DNA from: Ardenticatenaceae bacterium
GTDB taxonomy: Bacteria > Chloroflexota > Anaerolineae > Promineifilales > Promineifilaceae
Direction of reading: 5' to 3'
NCBI GenBank assembly: GCA_020634245.1
Contig: JACKCC010000019.1
Coordinates: forward strand, 62,001 to 126,000
DNA length: 64,000 bases
The notes below the pieces were generated by a model that saw nothing but the letters and a program-made list of their open reading frames with translations, was not told the DNA's origin and searched no databases. A program made the translations under genes and the position numbers. Below are positions 33,376 to 41,386 of this stretch, in pieces (within the stretch, counting starts at the first letter, position 1; each line of letters begins with the position of its first letter).

Positions 33376-33737
33376 TATTTGTGAAGGTAGCCAATAAAGC
33401 CATTGATAAGGCGTTTAACTTCGGTGGCAGTTTTGTAAGCGGTTTGACGTTGGTCTTCAGTGATGTATTTGCGATCCAGTGCCAGATAAAGTTGCGATTG
33501 AACCTCACTGGCTGAACGACGCGCTATTTTCAAAAAGCGTACAAATTCAGCATCCGTTCCTGCATCAAATCCTTCGGCGATGTTGTGCATCGATGATCCC
33601 GCAGCAGAACGAATCTGGTTTCGCAATTCAAAATCCTTAGCAAAACCACCATCTTCCGAAAAATCATAAATCAGATTCGCCAACCCGCGTGCTTTCTGCC
33701 AGCTTTTCAAATCCTCAAATCGCTCAATCTTTGCCAT
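33375..33737 (-). CDS. Four-helix-bundle protein (23S rRNA intervening-sequence/Avd-like family)
   Basis: Protein of 120 residues with the family pattern FEDLKSWQKARGLANLIYDFS at the start, FELRNQIRSAAGSSMHNIAEGFD in the middle and FLKIARRSASEVQSQLYLAL, then a last helix. It folds as a four-helix bundle, as in proteins encoded in 23S rRNA intervening sequences and the Avd accessory protein of diversity-generating retroelements. Its role is unknown in most genomes. It interrupts an otherwise standard export operon and is bracketed by inverted GTAGTC arrays, which suggests a separately inserted cassette. Confidence 0.85.
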   Translation of the reverse strand: MAKIERFEDLKSWQKARGLANLIYDFSEDGGFAKDFELRNQIRSAAGSSMHNIAEGFDAGTDAEFVRFLKIARRSASEVQSQLYLALDRKYITEDQRQTAYKTATEVKRLINGFIGYLHK

Positions 33738-33748
33738 ACCTCAAAACC

Positions 33749-33790
33749 TCTCGACTACTCGACTACCAGACTAACGACTACCCGACTAAA
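33749..33790. repeat. Period-8 GTAGTC word array, right flank of the four-helix-bundle gene
   Basis: CGACTACTCGACTACCAGACTAAC words mirror the left flank at 33334-33375. Together they frame the four-helix-bundle gene like inverted repeats. Confidence 0.78.
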
Positions 33791-34916
33791 TCTTCTTTTT
33801 GAACATGAGCGACGTCAGGACAAAAAAGATGACGCCGATGGCGGCCATGGCGATGACGAAGCCGCTGATTTCGGCCAGGCCGGCCCCTTTGACGATGACG
33901 CCGCGACTGATGATGACAAAATGGGTTGTGGGAAACATGAACGCTTCCATTTTGATCAGCGGCCCCATCAGGCTAAACGGGATGAGCAGGCCAGACATGA
34001 AAAAGCCGGAAAACAGGAAAATAATCATCGAGGCAATCATCGCCACCTGCTGGCTTTTAACGAAGACGGACAAAAACAGGGAAATGCTCATCGTGGCAAA
34101 CAGGAAGATGACCGACAGCGCCAGATAGAGTCCCAGGCTGCCCTGAAACTGGACGTTGTAACCGTACACGGCCGTTGCCACACACAGCGGCACACTCAAA
34201 AATCCGGCAATCAAATAGGGCGTCAACTTGCCCAAAATCAGCTCAAACCGGCCGATGGGCGTCGCCACCAGCCCTTCCAGCGTGCCCCATTCCCGCTCCC
34301 GGGCCAGCGCCAGCGAGGCGGCCATCGCCGGGACGCTCAACACAATCCCCACCAGCGCTGGGATCATGGAAACGGTGTAGCGCAGCGTCGGGTTGTACCA
34401 GGCCCGCAGCCGCAAATCGATGGGATCGGGCGGCATTTCGGCGATGCCAGCTTTAGCCAACTGCGTTTTGACTTCCTCCAGCGCAAACGCCTGGGTGTGG
34501 GCGCTGATGTGGCGGATGGCGTGTCCGGCCGTGTTGGGGTCTGTACCATCGACGACGGTTTGGAGTACGGCCGTTTCCCCCGCCAGCATCTTGGCCTCAA
34601 ACCCGGCCGGAATAATCACCACCGCTTTCGCCTGGCCGCGCATGAGCAGCGACTCCACCTCGTCCAGACTGCGCGGCCACTGCTCCAGGTTCAGCGCACT
34701 GGTGCTGCCCAATTGGGCAATAAATTCCCGCGACAGCGCGCTCTGGTCTTGATCCAGGACGCCAATGCGTACATTTTTGATGTCGATGGAAAAGGCATAG
34801 CCCATCGTCACCAACAGCAGCACCGGCGACAGCAGCAGTAGGATAAACGAGGTTCTATCTCGCGTGATATGCCACCACTCTTTGCGAATAATCGACCAAA
34901 CTCGACGCCAGTTCAT
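33786..34916 (-). CDS. ABC-2 type permease
   Basis: Second membrane subunit, 376 residues, of the same family as the permease at 32212. N-terminal helix (FILLLLSPVLLLVTMGYAFS), extracytoplasmic domain with YNPTLRYTVSMIPALVG, and the coupling motif AREREWGTLEGLVATPIGRFEL followed by five helices. Two permeases of this type form the heterodimeric core of YbhSR-like exporters. Of two adjacent ATG codons, 34916 has the better spacing to AGGAG. The self-complementary array at 34927-34999 lies directly upstream. Confidence 0.92.
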   Translation of the reverse strand: MNWRRVWSIIRKEWWHITRDRTSFILLLLSPVLLLVTMGYAFSIDIKNVRIGVLDQDQSALSREFIAQLGSTSALNLEQWPRSLDEVESLLMRGQAKAVVIIPAGFEAKMLAGETAVLQTVVDGTDPNTAGHAIRHISAHTQAFALEEVKTQLAKAGIAEMPPDPIDLRLRAWYNPTLRYTVSMIPALVGIVLSVPAMAASLALAREREWGTLEGLVATPIGRFELILGKLTPYLIAGFLSVPLCVATAVYGYNVQFQGSLGLYLALSVIFLFATMSISLFLSVFVKSQQVAMIASMIIFLFSGFFMSGLLIPFSLMGPLIKMEAFMFPTTHFVIISRGVIVKGAGLAEISGFVIAMAAIGVIFFVLTSLMFKKKI

Positions 34917-34926
34917 CATTCTCCTA

Positions 34927-35041
34927 ATCGTGATCGTATTCGTGATCGTTGTCGTAATCGGAAAAATCGATCACGATTACGACAACGATTACGATCACGA
35001 ACAAAGCCAAAATCCGCGTTTATCTGCGTTCATCCGCGTCC
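34927..35041. repeat. Two word arrays: CGTGATCGTTGTCGTAATCG hairpin and ATCCGCGTTTATCTGCGTTC
   Basis: From 34927 to 34999 CGTGATCG-type words are followed by their complements CGATTACGACAACGAT, giving a stem of about 16 bp. From 35011 to 35041 ATCCGCGTTTATCTGCGTTCATCC words follow; the same words are found within ksgA at 54350-54383. Confidence 0.78.
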
Positions 35042-36064
35042 TAAATCCACCCTCTTCAAAACACGCAGGGCGCGCAGCGTTACCCATTTGCTGGGTTGAT
35101 TTTTCGCTTCAATGTCCGTCCAGGTTTTGCTGTTGTAGGTGTACTTCATGGGCCAACGGCCGTTTCCATCCTGATAACTCAGCAACAACTCAATCGCCGG
35201 TTTGAGCCGCGCATCCTGCCCGTAGCCCAACGCCATCAGCACTTCCAAATTTTGCAGGACGTCGGTCACGTAAAAAACGGGGAAGCCGAAACGGAACCAG
35301 CTTTGACTCGGCTTCTGGTCATTCCACGTTGGATAATCCGCCACGGCCGGATCGCGTCCCAACAAAAAATCGATGCCGGTTTCGATGGCCGCCTGAATGG
35401 CCGGTGTTCGCTGCGCTGGCGGCACTTTGCTCAAGGCCAGCATCGCCTTCACTGCACCCCAGGCGCAGGGTTGATGATCATTGGCGCTGCATTGGAAACA
35501 CGGCCCACTGTTGCCGCTGCGATAATAACGCACCGGCGCGTCGCGCTCTTCGGCTGGTGCAATCCCTTCGCCGGTAATACTGCGCGCCAGCCAATCCAAC
35601 GCCTCGGCCAGGCGTTCATCGCCCAGCCAGCCCAAATCAAGCAGCGCCGCCGCCAGATTCCCTTCCAAACAGTGAACCTCGCCGGTTTGTTTGGCGTCCA
35701 TGCTAAACCCGCCATTCGGCGCCCGCGCTTGTTCAAGAAGGTATTCGCCGGCCGCCTTCACACGGGTATCGCGGCCATCAGCGCCTAATTGGGCCAAAAA
35801 GATGATTTGCCAGACAGTGCCGGTATATTTGGGATAGTAGCCGGGACCAGGTTTGACCCAGTAGCCGTCTGGCTCCTGATTTTTCAGGATAATGGGAACC
35901 GGCCCGGTTTCCATAACCGCTTTCTGGGCGGCGATGAGGTCGGGGTCGGTTAACGGCCGTGCCAACAACTCCTTCAATGCAAAATAACGCACTCCCGGAT
36001 TGGCTCCGTCCACTTCCAGCAACCAGGACAGCGGATCACCATTCAATCGTTCCCACCAATTCAT
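35030..36064 (-). CDS. Soluble alpha/alpha-toroid protein of unknown function
   Basis: Protein of 344 residues without signal peptide. Repeats of the prenyltransferase/squalene-cyclase type are visible: NQEPDGYWVKPGPGYYPKYTGTVWQ, ARAPNGGFSM, and SYQDGNGRWPMKYTYN with a Gly-x-Trp turn. A Cys/His group (SGPCFQCSANDHQPCAWG) may bind metal. It has no known catalytic motif. The ATG at 36064 follows AGAGGTGG; codons further upstream come from a word array. It lies between one ATPase and one permease gene of the export operon, so a role linked to export or to its substrate is possible. Confidence 0.7.
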   Translation of the reverse strand: MNWWERLNGDPLSWLLEVDGANPGVRYFALKELLARPLTDPDLIAAQKAVMETGPVPIILKNQEPDGYWVKPGPGYYPKYTGTVWQIIFLAQLGADGRDTRVKAAGEYLLEQARAPNGGFSMDAKQTGEVHCLEGNLAAALLDLGWLGDERLAEALDWLARSITGEGIAPAEERDAPVRYYRSGNSGPCFQCSANDHQPCAWGAVKAMLALSKVPPAQRTPAIQAAIETGIDFLLGRDPAVADYPTWNDQKPSQSWFRFGFPVFYVTDVLQNLEVLMALGYGQDARLKPAIELLLSYQDGNGRWPMKYTYNSKTWTDIEAKNQPSKWVTLRALRVLKRVDLGRG

Positions 36065-36074
36065 AATCCACCTC

Positions 36075-36154
36075 TGATGATTAATAATCAATGATTGATG
36101 ATTAAATTCCACACACCTAGCTAATCATAAATCATCAATCTCCAATCATTAATC
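36075..36154. repeat. Word-array hairpin ATGATTAATAATCAATGATTG
   Basis: TGATTAATAATCAATGATTGATGA words are followed by AATCATAAATCATCAATC words. The array separates the ATPase from the toroid gene and explains a false 16-residue extension of the latter. Related words are at 39290-39316 and 61483-61521. Confidence 0.72.
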
Positions 36155-37090
36155 TTCCTGCTCCGCCATCCGCTGCCGGATGAGCGAAATAAACGCTTCT
36201 TCCATCCGCGGGCTGGTGCGGCGGGCGTCCTTCACAGTAATGTTGTGTGCCGCCAAAACTTCCCGCAGCCGGGCCAGCATTCCATCCCCATCCAGGGCAA
36301 AGACGCGCAGTTGGTCGCCATAGGTCTGCACTTCGCGCACACCATCCACATCCAGCAAAACGTCGTGTGCCCGGCGCAAATCGGACGGCCACAGGGCGAT
36401 GAGTTCACCTTCAGTCATCGCCTTAATCGCTTCCGGCGTATCGCAGACAACGAGCTGGCCCTGGTACATCAACCCCACCCGCGAGCAACGTTCAGCCTCA
36501 TCCATGTACGGCGTGCTGACCACCAGCGTGATGCCCTGCAAATGCAAATCAGTCAGGATGTCCCAAAATTCACGCCGCGACACCGGGTCTACGCCCGTCG
36601 TCGGCTCGTCGAGGAAGATGATTTCCGGCGTGTGAATGAGGGTGCAGGCCAACGCCAGTTTCTTTTGCATCCCGCCGGACAGATGGGCGGCGCGCCGGTC
36701 GCGGAATTCGGTCAGCCGGGCAAATTGCAGCAGCCGCTCGATGCGTTCCTGCCGTTCCGGGCCGGTCATCGCAAACACGTCGGCAAAAAAGTTGAGGTTT
36801 TCCCAAACAGAGAGGTCGCCGTACAAGTTGAAGCGCTGGGCCATGTAACCAATGCGGTGCTTGATGGGTTCTGGCTTCTGCACGGTATCGAATCCGGCCA
36901 CTTTAGCCCAACCATCGGTCGGATCCATGATAGCCGCCAGCAGGCGGATGGTGGTGGTTTTACCGGCCCCATCCGGCCCCACCAGGCCAAATATTTCGCC
37001 CGGTTTGACCTGGAGATTGAGCTGGTTAACGGCCGTAACATCCCTAAACGTCCGCGTCAAATCGTGGGTTTCAATCACCCAATCAGTCAT
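36149..37090 (-). CDS. ABC-2 exporter ATPase
   Basis: First ATPase of the operon, 313 residues: Walker A GPDGAGKTTTIR, Q-loop YMAQRFNLYGDLSVWENL, signature LSGGMQKKLALA, Walker B with IFLDEPTTGVDPVSRREFWDI and switch VVSTPYMDEAERC. The switch motif has Pro in place of the usual His (STPYMDE instead of STHYMDE), so ATP hydrolysis at this site may be weak, as in YbhF-like degenerate halves. The ATG at 37090 overlaps the TetR stop (TGATG). It pairs with the canonical ATPase at 31203. Confidence 0.9.
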   Translation of the reverse strand: MTDWVIETHDLTRTFRDVTAVNQLNLQVKPGEIFGLVGPDGAGKTTTIRLLAAIMDPTDGWAKVAGFDTVQKPEPIKHRIGYMAQRFNLYGDLSVWENLNFFADVFAMTGPERQERIERLLQFARLTEFRDRRAAHLSGGMQKKLALACTLIHTPEIIFLDEPTTGVDPVSRREFWDILTDLHLQGITLVVSTPYMDEAERCSRVGLMYQGQLVVCDTPEAIKAMTEGELIALWPSDLRRAHDVLLDVDGVREVQTYGDQLRVFALDGDGMLARLREVLAAHNITVKDARRTSPRMEEAFISLIRQRMAEQED

Positions 37091-37698
37091 CAAACCTGCT
37101 CCACACCCAGCGCCCGCAACGTCACCTCAGTAACCGCGTCAAACAGCGCATCCCAATCGTAGTTAAAGATGCCCATGCCGATGGCCAACGTTACGCCGTC
37201 AAACATGCTCAGCAGCACCAGTGTCGTCGCCTCCACATTGGTGACCCGAAATTCGTTTTCAGCGATGCCTTGTTCGATGATTTGGCGCATCATATTGACG
37301 TAGGGCTGGTAAAACTGATCCATCAATTCGACCACATCGTCGTCATGCAGTGTTTGCGACCACGCTTCCATCATCACGCCAAAAAAGGAGGCAAATTCCT
37401 TGAATTCGCTGCGAAAAACGGCCAGCGTGTTCATTATTTTTTCGGCAGCGCTGCTGTTTTCATCAGCAATGACGGCTTCCCAGACCTGCTCAAACTGCCC
37501 CATGATTTCGCGGAATAAGCCGATAAAGAGTGCTTTTTTGCTGTTGAAGTACCAGTAAAGGGAACCTTTGCTCAAGCCGGCTTCGGCGGCGATGTCGTCC
37601 ATTTTGGTCAGGTGATAACCTTGACGGCCGAAACAGGTAACGGCCGCTTCCAAAATCTGCTGTTTACGTTCGGCGGACACATCTGGTTTAGGTGACAT
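37090..37698 (-). CDS. TetR-family repressor (CecR/YbiH-like)
   Basis: Regulator of 202 residues. The N-terminal helix-turn-helix reads ILEAAVTCFGRQGYHLTKMDDIAAEAGLSKGSLYWYF with the canonical YWYFNSKK ending. The C-terminal ligand domain is helical (FQLYRE-like TAQ absent; MMEAWSQTLHDDDVVELMDQFY present). The ATG at 37698 lies one base after the stop of the small membrane gene. A perfect palindrome in the promoter at 37994-38007 is its likely operator, so it should repress its own export operon until the substrate binds. Confidence 0.9.
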   Translation of the reverse strand: MSPKPDVSAERKQQILEAAVTCFGRQGYHLTKMDDIAAEAGLSKGSLYWYFNSKKALFIGLFREIMGQFEQVWEAVIADENSSAAEKIMNTLAVFRSEFKEFASFFGVMMEAWSQTLHDDDVVELMDQFYQPYVNMMRQIIEQGIAENEFRVTNVEATTLVLLSMFDGVTLAIGMGIFNYDWDALFDAVTEVTLRALGVEQV

Positions 37699-37699
37699 C

Positions 37700-37966
37700 T
37701 TACGCCTTGATCCGCCGCAACACCCACAGCATGACCGCCGCAAATCCAATCGCATCGGCGGCGCTGCCCACTAACCGCAGCCAGCCTTCTAGCCCAATCA
37801 TTGGCGACAAATATTGGTAAGAAATATAGGCCCAAATCAAGCCCACCAATGTACCCACGCCAATGTCAACGGCGAGGCCATACGGCGGTTCACTCCTGAA
37901 AGCCATTGGCAACAGCCAGGTCACCAAAACGCTGCCAACAAATGTGATTAATAAGCAAACGAACAT
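37700..37966 (-). CDS. Small three-helix membrane protein
   Basis: Protein of 88 residues starting MFVCLLITFVGSVLVTWLLP, with two further hydrophobic helices and an RRIKA end. The pattern VDIGVGTLVGLIWAYISYQY recalls small YeaQ/GlsB-like membrane proteins, but the match is weak. GGAGG six bases before the ATG at 37966 fixes the start. It is the first gene after the TetR-controlled promoter, so it may be an accessory part of the exporter. Confidence 0.7.
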   Translation of the reverse strand: MFVCLLITFVGSVLVTWLLPMAFRSEPPYGLAVDIGVGTLVGLIWAYISYQYLSPMIGLEGWLRLVGSAADAIGFAAVMLWVLRRIKA

Positions 37967-37993
37967 GCTCAACCTCCTCTCGCGCAATAACTG

Positions 37994-38044
37994 ACTGACT
38001 AGTCAGTACGGTATTAATATACGACTAATGTTTAAGGCTGTCAA
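37994..38044 (-). promoter_or_regulatory. Promoter and TetR operator of the export operon
   Basis: On the minus strand TTGACA (38044 to 38039) and TATATT (38021 to 38016) are separated by 17 bases. The 14-base perfect palindrome ACTGACTAGTCAGT at 37994-38007 overlaps the expected start point. A repressor bound there would block initiation. The first gene begins 28 bases further on. Confidence 0.88.
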
Positions 38045-38144
38045 GAGGGAAAACGGCCGAAAAATATGCTATACTGTACTCACGCCAGAAGGTTCCGTGT
38101 ATCTGTGGGATCCATTCATCGCAGATACGACCAGGGGGTTAAAA

Positions 38145-39266
38145 ATGAAGAGCCATCCCGCCCACATCGTACGAACCTGGCAGCTTATTTTCGTCGTAAC
38201 CGGTTTTTTGACAGTTTTACTGTTGACCACCTGCCAAATAGAACCGGATAATTTAATAGCAACGGCCGTTCCCACCATCGCCGTCGTGCCCACCTCCACA
38301 ACAGAAACAGCCACCACCACCGAGCCACAAGCAGAACTGGCACAAACATTACAAAATATCCTTGATCAAGCGGTCATTGACGGTGCGTCCGGCGCTGTGC
38401 TGCTGGTTGACGCACCGGACTTAGATTTCGCCTGGAAAAGCGCCGCCGGGCAGTCGATGGCGGCTGATGAGCCGTTTTTGATGGCTGGCGGGGTGGAGAT
38501 GGTGACGGCCGTTACCCTGCTCAAACTGTGCGAACAATCCCAACTCAACCTGGAAGACCCCATCAGCCTCTACCTGCCCGCCGATTTGGTGAACCGCCTG
38601 CTGGTTGTAAACGGTAAATCATTGGGCGAAACGATTACCATCCACCAACTGCTCAATCACACCAGCGGCCTAGGCGATTTTGCCGCTGATGGGATTGCGC
38701 CTGGGCCGCCAGTGGGAAAACCGGGCGAAACATTCCATCACAGCCGGGCCAATATCTGGCTGGCCGGCTTGATCATCGAAAAAGTGTCTGGTCTGCCCCT
38801 GCCCGATGCATACCGGCAGTTCATCTTCGAGCCTTTGGGGATGGCGCACACCTATTTTGCGTTGGATAAAGAGGCGGGATGGCAAAAGGGCCGTCTCGTT
38901 TCCACTCTCGAAGACCAAAATCGTTTTCTCCGTACCTGGGCCAATGACGAATTGTTCGACAATCCTGCCTGCCAAGGAATCATGTCCAACTGGATTCAGA
39001 CGGATGACGCTGGCAGATACTACGGGCTGGGGATGCAGCGTTTTATCCTGGACGAGTGGGACTTTCCCGGTCTGGGTCAATTGATTGGGTACGGCGGACA
39101 GTTCAACAGCCTAGCATTTTATTGGCCGGAGCAAAATGTGACGATTATCGGCACACTCAACAGCAATGAACCGCCGTTTGGTTTCGCTTCCATGATGTTG
39201 GATGTGATGTTGGCCATCCAGGAATACGCAAACAAGCGATTTATTATGGAGGACGGCCGTTGCTGA
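38145..39266 (+). CDS. Beta-lactamase-fold lipoprotein lacking the catalytic motifs
   Basis: Lipoprotein of 373 residues (lipobox LLLTTCQ) with the fold of serine hydrolases of the class C beta-lactamase/esterase family. Landmarks are LCEQSQLNLEDPISLYLP, ITIHQLLNHTSGLGDF, WLAGLIIEKVSGLPLPDAYRQFIFEPLGM and GYGGQFNSLAFYWPEQN. Where active members have SxxK this protein has GVEM (AGGVEMVTAVTLL), and where they have Tyr-x-Asn it has HSR (FHHSRANIW). It is therefore probably a non-catalytic binding or sensor protein. The ATG at 38145 has GGGGG upstream. It diverges from the export operon. Confidence 0.8.
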   Translation: MKSHPAHIVRTWQLIFVVTGFLTVLLLTTCQIEPDNLIATAVPTIAVVPTSTTETATTTEPQAELAQTLQNILDQAVIDGASGAVLLVDAPDLDFAWKSAAGQSMAADEPFLMAGGVEMVTAVTLLKLCEQSQLNLEDPISLYLPADLVNRLLVVNGKSLGETITIHQLLNHTSGLGDFAADGIAPGPPVGKPGETFHHSRANIWLAGLIIEKVSGLPLPDAYRQFIFEPLGMAHTYFALDKEAGWQKGRLVSTLEDQNRFLRTWANDELFDNPACQGIMSNWIQTDDAGRYYGLGMQRFILDEWDFPGLGQLIGYGGQFNSLAFYWPEQNVTIIGTLNSNEPPFGFASMMLDVMLAIQEYANKRFIMEDGRC

Positions 39267-39362
39267 TGATCAAAGTAAAGGGGGTCCTATGATTGATGAT
39301 TTGATTGTTGATTTTCGAAAGGTGATGCGGCCATCCGGTCGCCCAAAATTTGGAGGTAAATC

Positions 39363-39875
39363 ATGAAAACAGAAAAGGAAATAGTGGAAGCTTATCTGGA
39401 AGCCCTCAACCACCATGATATTGATGCCGTGATGTCACTGTATGACGACGATACGGTTTTTGAAATCGTAGATGGTGATGACATTACGGGAAAATCAGCT
39501 TTACGGCCGTTTCAAGAGTTTTACAATGCCCTCAACAGCCAATGGCATTTGTTCGATTACGTTTCTGAACCGGGGCAGATCGTATGCCAGGGAACGATGC
39601 AGAATGATTGGACTCGCGCTCTTGGCCTGGATGAAATGCACTACCCATCCATCAAAATCACCCTGCGCGATGGACTCATCACTTCCATGCGGCCCGAAGC
39701 AAGCCCGGAAAGTATGAAGCAAGTCGAGCAAGCCAACGAAGCCTTTATGTCGTGGGCGGCAAAAGAAAAGCCGGAAGCCCTGGCCGAACTAATGCCCGAC
39801 AAATTCACCTACAGCAAGGAAAGCGCCCTGAGCTTGATGACTTTACTACATGAGTGGCAGGCGGTACAAGCCTAA
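39363..39875 (+). CDS. NTF2/SnoaL-like protein, tandem copy 1
   Basis: Protein of 170 residues with a cone-shaped NTF2-like domain: MKTEKEIVEAYLEALNHHDI, DAVMSLYDDDTVFE, and KITLRDGLITSMRPE. This fold hosts cyclases, isomerases and ligand-binding proteins; the first helix plus the D-x-V-F-E strand is typical of SnoaL-like members. No catalytic residues can be assigned. Each of the three copies is preceded by the same AATTTGGAGGTAAATC or AATTGGAGGTAAATC leader. An extra C-terminal helical stretch of about 50 residues is shared by the copies and is not part of the basic fold. Confidence 0.8.
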   Translation: MKTEKEIVEAYLEALNHHDIDAVMSLYDDDTVFEIVDGDDITGKSALRPFQEFYNALNSQWHLFDYVSEPGQIVCQGTMQNDWTRALGLDEMHYPSIKITLRDGLITSMRPEASPESMKQVEQANEAFMSWAAKEKPEALAELMPDKFTYSKESALSLMTLLHEWQAVQA

Positions 39876-39890
39876 AATTGGAGGTAAATC

Positions 39891-40406
39891 ATGAAAACAG
39901 AACAGGAAATAGTGGAAGCCTATTTTGAAGCCCACAACCGGCAAGATATCGAGGCCATAATAGCCCTTTATTCTGAAGATGCAACATTTGAATCCGTTGA
40001 TAACTATGTTGTAGAGGGAAAGTCGGCATTGCGCCAGTTGGTAGAGTATAGCCTTGCCTTAAACGTCAAAGGGAAGGCTTTTGATTACGTTTCCAAGCCC
40101 GGACAAGTCACATTCAAGCTGATAGAACAAAATGGTTTCTTTCGTACGCTTGGCGTAGACGAAATTCACTATTCATCTTGCACAATGACCATCCACGACG
40201 GCCTCATCGTTTCGGCAAAGGTAGAGTTAAGTCAGGAAAGTATGGAGCAGGTAGAGCAAGCCCCCGCACCTTTCATGGCATGGGCGACAAAAGAAAATCC
40301 AGAAACTTTAGCCAATTTAATGGCCGATGACGAATCCCGCATCAGCAAGGAAAGGGCATTGGGGTGGATGGCTTTACTGCACGAGTGGCAAGCGGTGCAA
40401 GTGTAA
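39891..40406 (+). CDS. NTF2/SnoaL-like protein, tandem copy 2
   Basis: Second copy, 171 residues, beginning MKTEQEIVEAYFEAHNRQDI and carrying the same EDATFE strand and C-terminal extension (FMAWATKENPETLANLMADD). It lies 15 bases after copy 1 with an identical GGAGGTAAATC ribosome-binding site. It is closer to copy 3 than to copy 1 (for instance AHNRQDI and ADDESRISKERAL in both), which implies two successive duplications. Base use is less rich in ACGGCCGT than in neighbouring genes: there is no copy in this gene. Confidence 0.8.
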   Translation: MKTEQEIVEAYFEAHNRQDIEAIIALYSEDATFESVDNYVVEGKSALRQLVEYSLALNVKGKAFDYVSKPGQVTFKLIEQNGFFRTLGVDEIHYSSCTMTIHDGLIVSAKVELSQESMEQVEQAPAPFMAWATKENPETLANLMADDESRISKERALGWMALLHEWQAVQV

Positions 40407-40421
40407 AATTGGAGGTAAATC

Positions 40422-40934
40422 ATGAAAACAGAAAAAGAAGTAGTGGAAGCCTATCTTGAAGCCCACAACCGGCAAGATATCGATGCCGTAATGTCTTTTT
40501 ATGCCGAAGATGCGACATTTGAATACGTCAATAACTTTACCCTGGTGGGAAAATCGGCATTGCGCCGGTTGGAAGAATACAGTGTTGCCTTAAACATCAA
40601 GTTGAGAAACTTTGATTATGTATATGAACCGGGTCAAGTTTCAAGCAAGGGCATAGAACAAAACGATTGGCTATGTACAATGGGCATTGATGAAGCTCAT
40701 CACACGTCCTCTACAACCATACGTGATGGACTCATTACTTCCATACGGGTAGAGTTAAGCCAGGAAAGCAGGGAGCAAATGAAACAAGCTCAAGAACCTT
40801 TTATAGCTTGGATGACAAAAGAAAAGCCAAACATTTTGGCTGAGTTGATGGCCGATGAAGAATCCCGCATCAGCAAGGAAAGGGCTTTGACCGTGATGGC
40901 CTTACTGCGCGAGTGGAAAACGACACAAACGTAA
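40422..40934 (+). CDS. NTF2/SnoaL-like protein, tandem copy 3
   Basis: Third copy, 170 residues, beginning MKTEKEVVEAYLEAHNRQDI. The NTF2 strands (AEDATFEYVNNFTLVGKSAL) and the C-terminal extension (FIAWMTKEKPNILAELMADE) are kept. The gap and ribosome-binding site before it are the same as between copies 1 and 2, so the unit of duplication was gene plus leader. The three together are likely expressed in equal amounts. Their ligands may differ, as the pocket-lining middle third is the least conserved part. Confidence 0.8.
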   Translation: MKTEKEVVEAYLEAHNRQDIDAVMSFYAEDATFEYVNNFTLVGKSALRRLEEYSVALNIKLRNFDYVYEPGQVSSKGIEQNDWLCTMGIDEAHHTSSTTIRDGLITSIRVELSQESREQMKQAQEPFIAWMTKEKPNILAELMADEESRISKERALTVMALLREWKTTQT

Positions 40935-41386
40935 ACAAAAATTGGTAGGGGTGTGCCCTTGTGGCCGCCCCAAGGCAAACCTATTCACGCCCAGTTAAAA
41001 ACCGGGTGTGGTTTGTCATGCCAGGTTGAGGTGATTACGTTAGAATAGGTGTGAAGGGATACGGCCGTGTGACCACCCGCTCCCTTTTCGTGTCTACAGT
41101 ATGTGCAATCAATTGATTTAATGCAAAAGGAGCAAAAAATGACAGACAAAATAGATGATTTGAAAAAAGCATTGAAGGAACAAAAAGAGCAAGTAAATCT
41201 GGCCCGCGAAAGCAAAGATAAACTAGCCAGCCTCGATGAAAAACTGGAAACAGCCACCGCCGCCATGCGTAAAGCCGCCCCGGCTGCTGCCCCCAAAACC
41301 CACACCGTCGTCAGCGGCGACACCCTGACCGGCATCGCCAAACAGTACGGCAAAGAAAGCTGGAAAGAAGTCTACGAAGCCAACAA

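Noticed and set aside
33375..33737. Four-helix-bundle protein as Avd of a diversity-generating retroelement
   Set aside because: No reverse transcriptase, template repeat or variable repeat is present in the surroundings; only the fold family agrees.
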